Part shown: in pieces, positions 47,578 to 55,471 of the stretch
Numbering within the stretch: position 1 is the stretch's first letter
Layout: every line of letters begins with the position of its first letter
DNA from: Micromonospora rhizosphaerae
Lineage (GTDB): Bacteria; Actinomycetota; Actinomycetes; Mycobacteriales; Micromonosporaceae
Reading direction: 5' to 3'
NCBI RefSeq assembly: GCF_900091465.1
Contig: NZ_FMHV01000002.1
Location: 1,240,001 to 1,304,000, forward strand
DNA length: 64,000 nucleotides
The notes under the pieces: generated by a model
Database searches by the model: none
Told to the model about the DNA's origin: nothing
The model's input: the letters and a program-made list of their open reading frames with translations, nothing else
Made by a program: the position numbers and the translations under genes

Positions 47578-47725
47578 GGCGCGAAAGTCTAGCCCGACCG
47601 GCCGTGGCGGGCGGGTCCCCGGGGCCCTGGTCACGATCACCCCTCAGGTCACCGCTGCGCAGAGTGAAGGTGATCACACTCTACGAACACAAATTAGCGG
47701 TGGGTAGAGCGCAGACCACTCGACG

Positions 47726-47889
47726 TATAAGGGTCCGCTGCGGCATGCTTGTGCTCGCGGCAGGTGTTCATGTCTCATCAACCCGACAGGCTCTCGGCGG
47801 TTGCACCCCCCGTGACCGCTGAGTTGGTTCGGCTCGACCCCCCGGAGCCGAACCTCCCGACGACCCCCGTCTCCCCCCGGCGGGGGTCG
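47726..47889 (+). ncRNA. Candidate small RNA or leader ending in a terminator
   Basis: The gap 47641-47919 holds no convincing gene. A TATAAG -10-like hexamer lies at 47726-47731. Downstream come a perfect 10-bp hairpin (47826-47835 with 47845-47854) and then a 9-bp hairpin (47861-47869 with 47881-47889) followed by a pyrimidine-rich tail, a typical intrinsic terminator. A short ORF from ATG 47770 (MSHQPDRLSAVAPP...) reads through both hairpins into the integrase remnant; it may be real only in its first part. The unit could be an sRNA, an sORF transcript, or the leader of a gene lost to the adjacent insertion. Confidence 0.35.
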
Positions 47890-47919
47890 TCCCTTTGTGG
47901 GGTACTGCTCCGGCGCAGG

Positions 47920-48372
47920 TCACAGGCCCTCCTCGTCCTCGTCTAGGGCCTTCCCCGCCGGCGCTTCCTGGCCCGGAGTCAGCAAATCGTCAGCAGACAG
48001 CGTGAAGGCATCCAAGATCCGAGCGGCATAGTCGTCCGGGGTGTGCGTATAACGATTGAGCGTGGTGGACGCCTGCTCGTGGCCCATGACCCGCTGTACC
48101 AGGTTGATCGGGACACCGTCGGTGACCAGCCACGTGGCGTAGGCGTGCCGCAGGTCATGGAACCGCATCCCACCGACGGCCTTGGCAGCCACGCACGTGA
48201 CCGCCTCCCGCTCGGTGGTGAGTGAACTCCGCCGACCACTCCATGCCCTCGCCATCAGGCCAGACCGCGCGGAACCGATGCGGACCGGTCGTGACGACCT
48301 GGCCGAGCAGCCCGGCACGGACCAGCGAGGGGCCAGCCCTCATGACCACTTGACGATCCATAGGAGCATCGA
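47920..48372 (-). pseudogene. Tyrosine integrase, frameshifted C-terminal remnant
   Basis: On the minus strand the catalytic end of a tyrosine recombinase is readable: FHDLRHAYATWLVTDGVP (Arg/His box II), GHEQASTTL and the nucleophile Tyr in NRYTH, then an acidic tail. Upstream the homologous-looking frame shifts near 48215, where a neighbouring frame continues with FRAVWPDGEGMEWSAEFT, and the N-terminal half, including the DNA-binding domain and first catalytic Arg, is absent. No function is expected. It marks a former integrative element. Confidence 0.75.
47974..47999 (+). repeat. 26-bp direct repeat, left copy
   Basis: CGGAGTCAGCA plus four bases plus GTCAGCAGACA. It matches the copy at 49073-49098 in 22 of 26 positions, with all differences in the central four bases. 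The pair brackets the gene-remnant cluster; the left copy lies inside the 3' part of the integrase remnant. Confidence 0.5.
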
Positions 48373-48426
48373 AACGGCCTCGCTGGACGCTTGACGCCCT
48401 GCCAACTTCGAAGGCGCAACGTTTGG

Positions 48427-48660
48427 TTAGGAGATGCCGCCGTCGCTGCGTAAGAGTTGGCCGTTGATCCAGCCCCCGTCGGGTGAACACAGGAACGCGA
48501 CGAGGTTCGCACAGTCCTGTGGGCGCCCGAGGCGACCGAGCGGCGTGGACCGTAGGACGGCAGCCTTGATCTCTGCGGTCATCCAGCCGGTATCGGTTGG
48601 ACCCGGATCGATGGCGTTGGCGGTCACGCCGAGGTGGGCCAGTTCTTGAGCAGCGGCCAG
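48427..48660 (-). pseudogene. Short-chain dehydrogenase/reductase, C-terminal fragment
   Basis: About 78 codons on the minus strand match the end of an SDR enzyme: a helix AAAQELAHLGVTANAI that normally follows the catalytic Tyr/Lys, the DPGPTDTGWM cofactor-side loop, then the typical end RPQDCANLVAFLCSPDGGWINGQLL. The Rossmann start (TGxxxGxG) and the catalytic YxxxK are missing; homology ends abruptly near 48660 where a Clp-N remnant begins on the other strand. ATG/GTG 48627 could be translated, but the product would be inactive. Confidence 0.75.
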
Positions 48661-48918
48661 GGTGATCCGATCGAGAGCGACCCGTTCGAGGGGGCCGAGG
48701 TCGCCGCCGGCCTGGATCGGGCCAGGGAGATCTCACTGGCCTACCGGCACCGTGATACGGGTACCAGCCACCTCCTGCTCTCGCTGGTCGAGGACGACGC
48801 CGGCGAGGCCGCTGCAATCCTGCGCGCCCTCGGCGTCGATCCGGCCGCGGTCCGCGAGCGGGTCCAGCAGGACCTAGCTTCCGCACCGGCCGTATTGCCG
48901 CCCCCTACCGCCGAGTGA
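48661..48918 (+). pseudogene. Clp N-terminal-domain protein fragment
   Basis: The frame encodes a Clp-N repeat: REISLAYRHRDTGTSHLLLSL followed around 20 residues later by LRALGVDPAAVRERVQQDL, then a Pro/Ala tail and stop. Such repeats occur in ClpC-type chaperones and in small stand-alone Clp-N proteins. The preceding sequence is antisense to the SDR fragment, so the 5' part has been lost at the junction. ATG 48634 would allow translation of a chimeric 94-residue product. Confidence 0.6.
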
Positions 48919-49305
48919 CCAGCCGGGCGTAGCGGGGTGGCGCATGTGCTGCAGAGATGTCGCCCGCTGATCTATCTACTCCCTCGAAGGCAGCGAGAAG
49001 GCAGCAACGACGCGAGCACCCTGCGATCCCGGTCACGGGTCGAGTGCGTATAGCGGTCCGTCAACCTGTAGGCGGAGTCAGCAGCGAGTCAGCAGACACG
49101 CCGCTATTCGACGTTGACGGACGGGAAGGAGCGACTGGGCGGCCCGTGAGGTGTCATGGGGCCGTTCTACCGGAGAGCGTGATGCGGGTTGAATCCTTGC
49201 GGTCCAGCTCGCCGAGGCGTCGTGATGGGATGCCGGCTGCGCCGCCCGCTCCTTAGCCAGGTTGTCGATGATCCATCGCAGCGCCGACGGGCATTAGGTA
49301 CAAAG
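48919..49305. other. Stretch without recognisable gene
   Basis: No frame here has family resemblance or consistent actinobacterial codon use. It contains the right copy of the 26-bp direct repeat and several short AGGCAGC/GTCAGCAG duplications. It probably represents decayed element DNA. Confidence 0.5.
49073..49098 (+). repeat. 26-bp direct repeat, right copy
   Basis: The partner of 47974-47999 (22 of 26 identical, outer 11+11 bases perfect), 1.1 kb away in the same orientation. Confidence 0.5.
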
Positions 49306-49605
49306 CTATTGCCGCCAAGCGGCGGCCTGAATCGCAGCACCGGCAACCCATAGTGCAGGCGCGGCAAGGGCTCCGATGATGAGACCAGTCCCGAAGTGCC
49401 GGGCGCCCTTCCGGAAGCTCACGATGAAACCAGCCACCAGAGTCACCACTAGGGGAAAGATAGCTAGCATCAGGTACCAGGCAAACCAGGCGATAAACAT
49501 GTCGCTAGCACGCGGAACCATGTCGACAGTGACAACAATTAGTGAGTGCGCGAACACTGCAAGCAGAAGCCCTATCCACAATGGACCCCGCTTGCTCTGC
49601 TCCAT
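49306..49605 (-). CDS. Small three-helix membrane protein, hypothetical
   Basis: A 99-residue protein with hydrophobic stretches at ~10-30, ~38-62 and ~74-94 separated by short charged loops (FRKGARHFGTG). ATG 49605 is preceded by GGAGG with six-base spacing, supporting translation. Codon use is noticeably less GC-rich than in the flanking housekeeping genes, fitting an acquired gene. No family or function is recognised. Confidence 0.6.
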   Translation of the reverse strand: MEQSKRGPLWIGLLLAVFAHSLIVVTVDMVPRASDMFIAWFAWYLMLAIFPLVVTLVAGFIVSFRKGARHFGTGLIIGALAAPALWVAGAAIQAAAWRQ

Positions 49606-50359
49606 GCTGCGCCTCCATAGCGAACCTAAGAGAAGGTTGCCTCCACCCCGTTTATCCTGTCATCGCCAAGCCGGAAAGGACAGGAGAGCTGACATTTCGT
49701 GATCGATGCGTGCGGAGCCGGTGTCCCTGTCCGAGTTCTGACGGACCACTTGTTCGAGCGCAAAACGTCCACGGCGGAGCTTGGCGGCGATCGATTTGGC
49801 GGAAGCGGTCCACACGAACCGCGTCGTTGTGTACGCGCAGGTACTGTGGCCGGCGCACCACAGTCGACACTAGGAGCCGGGTGGCTCTCATTAGCAACGG
49901 TGACAGACATCCCATGGGCAGCGACAGCCTGGCCTTTCGGTAGTGATGGGGGCACACCGAGCGGCCTCTGAGCCTAGAAATGGAGGCGAGGCAGCCAGGA
50001 GGCAGCAAGACGGTCGCCAGCAGTAGGTAGAGAACCGTCACGGTCGATACGGCTGCCGTGCTCAGCCGTTTGCTCAGGGAGCGGGTGCCGGCGCGGGTCC
50101 CGCGGAGGCGCTCGGCGTTGAGTAGACCCGAGACGAGCAGCACGATCTCCTCGCGCACGGACAGGGTGGCGCGGTTTACAACACTCATGGCGACGCGGGG
50201 CCCTGTGAAGTTGGTCGGTGAGAGGACCATCTTCATACCGGGTTTTGCGTCTTTTCGTTGCACCGCGACGGATCCGGCGTGTCCAACCGCCCGACCCGGC
50301 TGACTGCCTACGCGCCGGAATGGTCACGCGGAGAGGCTCAGTTGGTCGTTGCGCTCGAG
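49606..50359. other. Gene-poor stretch with a possible transposase relic
   Basis: No convincing intact gene in 750 bases. On the minus strand about 50075-50195 encodes SVREEIVLLVSGLLNAERL and GTRAGTRSL, which resembles the N-terminal part of some DDE transposases, but the reading frame has no matching continuation. The composition is mixed. I regard it as decayed mobile DNA. Confidence 0.35.
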
Positions 50360-51292
50360 TCAGCGCGCAGCTTGTGCGCGCAAGCCCTCGATGGTCTCCC
50401 GCAGCGCTTCGTCGGTCGAGGTCGGTTCGATCCCGAAGGCGGCCGTGGCGGCGGACGAGTCGAGTACAAAAGGCCGTTGTAGCTGGTACTGGACCTCAAG
50501 CATCTCCCGCGCAGCCGGATTGAAGAACCCTGCGAGGCGGAGTGCGAAGCTGGGCATCTTGGCCACTTGGGCGACTGGCGCCTTCGCCAGTTCGGCGGCA
50601 CGGGTGGCAAGCGCACGGATGGACAGCGGCGGCGCGGTGGGCACATGCCACGGTCGGCCCCACGCGTTCTCGTCGGCCGCGACTGCGACCAGCGTGCGGG
50701 CCACGTCACCGACGTAGGTCCAGCTGTGCGGCGCGTCCAGGTCGGCGGGCACCGAACCGCGTTGACCGGCGAGCACCTTGGGTAGCACCATGACGTTGAA
50801 CGAGGAGACCGTGCCCGCACCCAGGTAGTCCGATCCGCGGACCTCGGCTGTCCGGATCCGCCCGGCTTCGTGCGCTGCCAGTGCGTCGGCCCACAGTTTG
50901 ACCCGCACCTCGCCCTTCACCGAGTTGGGACGCAGCGGCAGCTGTTCGGTCATCGGGCCATCGACCTGGCCGTAGCCGTAGAGGTTACCGGTGGTGACGA
51001 GCACTGCCCCGCTCGCCTCCGCGGCACGCACGAGTGCCGCGCCGGGGGGCGGCCAGTCGGCGGACCAGCGGTGATATGCCGGGCCTGCGCAGCAGTACAG
51101 CGCGATGGCGCCTTCGGCGTGCCGGGCGAGAGCGTCGGAGTCATTGGCGTCCGCGACGATCCGGTCGATCCCATCTTGTTCCGGCCCGGCACCACTACGG
51201 GTGAGAAGACGGACTCGCTCGCCTTTACCAGCGAGCAACCGTGCGGTGGCCAAGCCGACCGGCCCGGCTCCGATGATGACGTGAAGGGACAT
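50360..51292 (-). CDS. NAD(P)-dependent epimerase/dehydratase-family protein
   Basis: A 310-residue extended-SDR protein. The N-terminus has a nucleotide loop GAGPVGLATARLL (GxGxxG variant) and ends strand 2 with RLLTRSG, favouring NADP; the active-site region reads TTGNLYGYG, where Tyr of the YxxxK motif is not clearly placed. NAD(P)-dependent sugar-epimerase or atypical SDR families are the nearest. ATG 51292 is the start. It abuts, head to head and without a proper intergenic region, a TetR remnant that has lost its DNA-binding domain, so its original promoter is probably deleted. Confidence 0.75.
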   Translation of the reverse strand: MSLHVIIGAGPVGLATARLLAGKGERVRLLTRSGAGPEQDGIDRIVADANDSDALARHAEGAIALYCCAGPAYHRWSADWPPPGAALVRAAEASGAVLVTTGNLYGYGQVDGPMTEQLPLRPNSVKGEVRVKLWADALAAHEAGRIRTAEVRGSDYLGAGTVSSFNVMVLPKVLAGQRGSVPADLDAPHSWTYVGDVARTLVAVAADENAWGRPWHVPTAPPLSIRALATRAAELAKAPVAQVAKMPSFALRLAGFFNPAAREMLEVQYQLQRPFVLDSSAATAAFGIEPTSTDEALRETIEGLRAQAAR

Positions 51293-51298
51293 GCGGGG

Positions 51299-51835
51299 AA
51301 CACCCTCTTCCCGAGCCGCGACGCCCTGCTCACCGCGCTGATCATCGACGCGTACGAGGCGCTGGGCACGGCGGCGACCGAAGCCGAATCGGGCGTGCCT
51401 CGCGACGACCTACGCGGCCGGTGGCTAGCCGTCTGCCGCGCGGCGCGTACGTGGGCGCTCTCGCATCCGGCCGAGGACGGCCTGCTTTACGGCAGCCCAG
51501 TACCCGGTTACGCCGCGCCGCAGAGGACCGTTGCGCTGGCAGCGAAAGTGGTATCCCTGCTCGTGGACGTCGTCATCGATGGCTCTGAACAATTGGAGCC
51601 AGTGTCGTCGCCGGTCCCCGAACCTGTCCGCGCCGACCTGCGCCGTCTGATCGACCAACATCCGGGCGACCTGCCGGAGGAACGGCTCGACCGCGTGTTC
51701 GTCGGCTGGACCCACCTGTTCGGCCTGATCAACTTTGAGGTGTTCGGCCGCCTGGACGGCACGATCGAGACACGTGCCGAGTACTTCGACCACCACATGG
51801 CCCTGATGGCCGACCTGGCCGGAGTCCCGCGCTGA
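51299..51835 (+). pseudogene. TetR-family regulator, C-terminal part without HTH
   Basis: Homology begins at FPSRDALLTALIIDAYEAL, the segment that directly follows the helix-turn-helix in TetR proteins, and continues through a ligand-binding domain of ~170 residues (AARTWALSHPAEDGLLYGSPVPGY, WTHLFGLINFEVFG, YFDHHMALMADLAG). The preceding ~45 residues, including the recognition helix, are missing; the frame instead runs into the start of the divergent epimerase gene. GTG 51281 could start a ~184-residue product that cannot bind DNA in the normal way. Confidence 0.75.
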
Positions 51836-52121
51836 CCCTGCCTGCGAAGATCGCGAAGCGAGCCAGGTCTTGCTCAATCGGTCGCCGAGCACGTCGGTCC
51901 ACGCACCTGCAGCAGCCCTCTTGGACCTTGAGCAATCACCGCAGGTCAAAGGCCCTGCTGCAACAACACACGTGAGCGGCAGGTGCTCACAGCTTTCGTC
52001 GGCACGTCTGCGCGACCGAATTACCTGACCACTCAACGGCATCAACCGGTTGCGCGGAAAGGCTCAGTGCCCGGCATGCTCAAGGCCCGCGTGACCATCA
52101 ACTGGGGCCCCGATCTACCAA

Positions 52122-52490
52122 TCAGTCCATGGGCGGCAGTCTCACCTTGCTCAGCTCGTAGGATGGGCGCCGCGCCGCACGCTCCGCCTCCGCTCGCGCC
52201 TCCCGCCGGTGTTCGAATACCCGGCGCAGGTCATAGACGGCGGCGAAGGGTCCGAGCACGCCCAGGAGAAGGAACCAGATCCCCACCTTGTATTCGCCTT
52301 CGATGGGGTTCACCCAAAGCAGTCCGGTGCCCGCGCCAAGTCCCACCACCGGCATGATCATCGTGCCGATGACCTTGATGCCGCGGGCGGCGCCGAAGCG
52401 GATGGCGAGAACGCCGGTAGGTATCGCGAACACCCCGGCGAAGAGCATGCCGCCAACGATGACGAGAAACACCGGATAACTGACTGACAT
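52122..52490 (-). CDS. Small membrane protein, hypothetical
   Basis: A 122-residue protein with three hydrophobic segments (~5-28, ~40-60, ~68-92) and a highly charged C-terminal tail (RREARAEAERAARR). ATG 52490 is preceded by TACACT at -8 to -13, a good -10 element for a leaderless transcript; no Shine-Dalgarno is seen. The longer upstream frame lacks supporting features. No family is recognised. Confidence 0.55.
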   Translation of the reverse strand: MSVSYPVFLVIVGGMLFAGVFAIPTGVLAIRFGAARGIKVIGTMIMPVVGLGAGTGLLWVNPIEGEYKVGIWFLLLGVLGPFAAVYDLRRVFEHRREARAEAERAARRPSYELSKVRLPPMD

Positions 52491-53065
52491 TCGCGACAGT
52501 GTAGCCAGCACCAGTGCCCGATCGTGCCCGGTGATACGGCGGACTGCGGCCAACAGTGGCAAATGCACCGCAGCGAAGTTCACGCTACGTCGACCAGTGC
52601 TTGGCTTGCGAGGCGGTGGCTGGTCGTCGTCGGACTCGGCGCCTGCCTCGGCCTACTTCTGTACGCGTGGCGACGGGCGCCGACTCGGGCGGGCTTAAGT
52701 TGCACCGGTGGCGGTCAGATCTGCGGCGGCGTGAACGTCAGGTCGCCGCGTCGGCGTCATGCCATGCCCGCTGGTCGGCGACAGTGTCGGCCCGCGTCCT
52801 CCGCCGTCATGATCACACGCTACCCGGGCGGCCCCGCCGAACCTCTACGCCGCGCGCACACTCCGATTGCCAGCGGTTCGTCCATAACAGATCGACTCCC
52901 TCGGCGAGGGTTGTCCACGGTGAGATGCTTCGTCCCGCCCGGTCGGCCATGATCGTCGTGCTCCCGGCGCTGGTCTGACTCTTTATCCACCTGGCGCCTC
53001 GGCTGCCCTTCGCCTGATTTGTCGGCCGCGCCGGGTGCACGCGCCGAACGGACGGGTGTGACCTG
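52491..53065. other. Stretch without recognisable gene left of the IS110 element
   Basis: Several short frames are open here but none has family resemblance, a ribosome site or consistent codon bias. It forms the left flank of the insertion sequence. Confidence 0.5.
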
Positions 53066-53095
53066 ACAGGAGCCTGTGCAAGAGGTCCCATCACC

Positions 53096-53155
53096 GTGCT
53101 GTCCGTCCGCCCGACGGTGCGTGCTGCCCCGGTTGGTCACCTGGAAGGACAGCAC
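53096..53155 (+). ncRNA. Candidate bridge-RNA core of the IS110 left end
   Basis: GTGCTGTCC (53096-53104) pairs perfectly with GGACAGCAC (53147-53155), closing a loop that contains smaller stems such as GTC-N5-GAC (53105-53115) and a CCGGT/ACCTGG stem (about 53129-53143). IS110 elements of the IS621 type are known to transcribe a structured bridge RNA from their non-coding end. The position upstream of the transposase suits this; guide loops were not matched to a target. Confidence 0.4.
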
Positions 53156-53162
53156 TCCCACC

Positions 53163-54239
53163 ATGACAGATCACCAGTTCGAAGTCATCGGCGGCGTTGA
53201 CACCCACGCCGATACCCACACCGCCGTGGTCATCGACGAGGTCGGCCGGATGCATGGCCATCGCCAGTTCCCCACCACGGTGGCTGGCTACCGGGCGCTG
53301 CTGGCGTGGATGAGCGAACACGGTCCGGTGCGGTCGATCGGGATCGAGGGCACCGGCAGCTACGGCGTCGGCCTGGCCCGCTACCTGCGCGCCCAGGGCG
53401 TGCATCTCGTGGAGGTCGACCGGCCCAACCGCAAGATGCGCCGTCAGCGCGGCAAGTCCGACCCGATCGACGCCGAAGCCGCCGCTCGGGCGGTGCTGGC
53501 CGGCACCGCGTCCACCACCCCAAAGAACCGAGACGGGCAGGTGGAGGCCATCCGGGTCATCCGCGTGGCCCGCACCTCAGCGGTGAAGTCGCGCACCGCG
53601 GCGCTCAACGCCCTGGTCGGCATGGTCCGCACCGCCCCGGAACCGTTGCGCACCCAACTGCTGGACCTGCGCAACTCGGAGCTGATCATGACTGCTGCCG
53701 CGTTGCGGCCGGCCCTGGACATCGCCGACCCGATCGCGGCGACCAAGACCGCGATCCGTCGGCTGGCGCGTCGCATCATCGACCTGGACCGCGAGATCCG
53801 GGCCGCCGACGTCGACCTGCAGGTGCTGCTCAAGCAGGCCGCCCCGCAGCTGCTGGAGTTGCCCGGAGTCGGCCCTGAAGTCGCCGCGCAGCTGCTCATC
53901 ACCGCCGGCGACAACCCGGAGCGGATCCGCGACGAGCGGGCGTTCGCCGCACTCTGCGGGGTCTCACCCATCCCCGCCAGTTCCGGTCGCACCGACCGGC
54001 ACCGCCTCAACCGAGGCGGGGACAGGATGGCCAACAGGGCGCTCTACATCGTGGCGGTCAACCGGATGCGCTGCCATCCCGAGACGCAGACCTACGTCGA
54101 GCGCCGACGCGAGCAAGGACTGAGCAACAAAGACATCTCCCGATGTCTGAAGCGGTACATCGCGCGTCAGGTCTACCCGCTGATCTTGGAATCCCTGCGC
54201 ATCCGGCCCCCGTCATCCACAGCCCTCGCAGAGCTCTGA
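53163..54239 (+). CDS. IS110-family transposase (RuvC-like DEDD recombinase)
   Basis: A 358-residue recombinase, apparently intact. The N-terminal RuvC-like domain has the DEDD set at Asp13 (GGVDTHAD), Glu62 (IEGTGSYG), Asp99 and Asp102 (GKSDPIDAEA); a coiled-coil-like middle follows. The C-terminal Transposase_20 domain has LPGVGPEVAAQLL (~232-244) and the serine segment PIPASSGRTD (Ser272/273) required for catalysis in this family. ATG 53163 matches the normal IS110 N-terminus. Upstream bases in the same frame belong to the element's structured left end. Confidence 0.92.
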   Translation: MTDHQFEVIGGVDTHADTHTAVVIDEVGRMHGHRQFPTTVAGYRALLAWMSEHGPVRSIGIEGTGSYGVGLARYLRAQGVHLVEVDRPNRKMRRQRGKSDPIDAEAAARAVLAGTASTTPKNRDGQVEAIRVIRVARTSAVKSRTAALNALVGMVRTAPEPLRTQLLDLRNSELIMTAAALRPALDIADPIAATKTAIRRLARRIIDLDREIRAADVDLQVLLKQAAPQLLELPGVGPEVAAQLLITAGDNPERIRDERAFAALCGVSPIPASSGRTDRHRLNRGGDRMANRALYIVAVNRMRCHPETQTYVERRREQGLSNKDISRCLKRYIARQVYPLILESLRIRPPSSTALAEL

Positions 54240-54370
54240 CCAGCCCGGCTTGCATTACAGGAGCATCAGCGGGCGCGGTTGTCCACAGCCGGCGAATGGC
54301 GGGCGGCGGATCGGGCGCGACCGGCAGCAGGCTCACCGCCAGCACCCGAGCCCGACCGCTGGAGGCCGCC

Positions 54371-55471
54371 ATGCCGCCCCGTACCCCGCTTCCACCCCAC
54401 CGCCGGCTCCCCCTGCTGGTGACCGCCGACGGCGACCTCCTCGACGAGCTGCTCCGGCTGGCCGCGGCGGGTGGCACCGAGGTCGAGCTCGCCGCCGACC
54501 CGGCCGCCGCCCGAGCCCGCTGGCTGCCGGCGCCCCTGGTGCTCGTCGGCAGCGACCAGGCGCAGGCCTGCCTGCGGGCCCGGCTGCCGCGCCGGTCCAG
54601 GATGGTGCTGGTGGCCCGCTCCGGCCAGCTCGACCCCGGTGCGGAGATCGCCGAGCTGATCGGCGCCGAGCACGTGGCGACGCTGCCCGCCGCCGAGCCG
54701 TGGCTGGTCGACCGTTTCGCCGAGTGCGTGTCAAGCGCGTCCGACGGGACGGCACGGATCATGGCGGTGCTCGGTGGTCGGGGCGGCGCCGGCGCCAGCG
54801 TGCTCGCCGGCGGTCTCGCCGTCACCGCCGCTCGCGCTCGGCTGCGCACCCTCCTGGTGGACGCCGACCCGCTCGGCGGTGGGCTTGACCTGGTGCTCGG
54901 CTGGGAGCAACTCGAAGGGCTCCGTTGGCCCGCGCTCACCGACGCCGACGGTCGGGTCGACCCCCCGTCGCTCGTCCGCGCCCTGCCCAGCCGGGGCGAT
55001 CTGGTGGTGCTCTCCTGGGACCGGGGCGACCTGCTGCACCTGCCCGCCCAGGCGATGGCCGCCACGGTCGACGCCGCGCGCCGGGGCCGCGACTTCGTGG
55101 TCGTCGACCTGCCCCGGCAGCTGGACGACGCGGCCGTGGTCGCGTTGCAGGCGGCGGATCGGGCCCTGGTGGTCGTACCGGCCGAGCTGCGGGCCACCGC
55201 CGCCGCGGCCCGGGTGGTGGCCAACGCCGCGCCGCACTGCGCCGACCTGGCGGTAATCGTCCGCGGTCCGGCGCCGGGCCGGCTCAAGGCCGACGAGGTG
55301 GCGCGGGCACTCGGGCTGCCACTCGCCGGCACGCTCCGCCCTGAGCCGGCGCTCTGCCGGGGGCTGGAACGGGGCGAGGCGCCCGCCGCCGCCGGTCGGG
55401 GTCCGCTCGCCGCGCTCTGTCAGCGGATCGTCGCCGAGCTGACCGGCTTACCGGCAACGGGTGCGGCATGA
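54371..55471 (+). CDS. ssd: Septum-site-determining-like / CpaE-type ATPase of the Tad locus (Ssd)
   Basis: A 366-residue MinD/ParA-superfamily protein. Residues ~1-125 form a receiver-like N-terminal region; the deviant Walker A reads GGRGGAGASVLA near residue 138, where the usual GK is GA, so normal ATP hydrolysis is doubtful. The switch strand TLLVDADPLGGGLD and later VVVDLPRQLDD follow the fold. The mycobacterial homologue (Rv3660c group) starts the same helicase/secretion neighbourhood. ATG 54371 has GGAGG five bases upstream; it couples to tadA by ATGA. Confidence 0.85.
   Translation: MPPRTPLPPHRRLPLLVTADGDLLDELLRLAAAGGTEVELAADPAAARARWLPAPLVLVGSDQAQACLRARLPRRSRMVLVARSGQLDPGAEIAELIGAEHVATLPAAEPWLVDRFAECVSSASDGTARIMAVLGGRGGAGASVLAGGLAVTAARARLRTLLVDADPLGGGLDLVLGWEQLEGLRWPALTDADGRVDPPSLVRALPSRGDLVVLSWDRGDLLHLPAQAMAATVDAARRGRDFVVVDLPRQLDDAAVVALQAADRALVVVPAELRATAAAARVVANAAPHCADLAVIVRGPAPGRLKADEVARALGLPLAGTLRPEPALCRGLERGEAPAAAGRGPLAALCQRIVAELTGLPATGAA

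Larger units (their letters stand above)
53066..54264 (+). mobile_element. IS110-family insertion sequence
   Basis: A ~1.2 kb element with one transposase gene. As usual for IS110, there are no terminal inverted repeats. The octamer ACAGGAGC occurs at 53066-53073 and 54257-54264, just outside the coding region on both sides, and may mark the element/target core; exact ends are uncertain by a few bases. The 89 bases before the transposase start fold well (see the RNA entry). It lies directly upstream of the Tad locus. Confidence 0.75.

Noticed and set aside
47640..47920. tRNA or tmRNA gene as integration target beside the integrase remnant
   Set aside because: No cloverleaf, TTCGANTC-type T-loop or anticodon stem could be found. 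The visible hairpins fit a terminator.
49652..50263. Minus frame of ~200 codons in the island as a functional gene
   Set aside because: Only a short part resembles a transposase start; the remainder has no domain, no ribosome site and unlike codon use, so it is treated as a possible relic.
52524..52978. Plus-strand frames of ~140 codons left of the IS110 element
   Set aside because: Two overlapping frames of similar length, Arg/Pro-rich, without ribosome site or homology.
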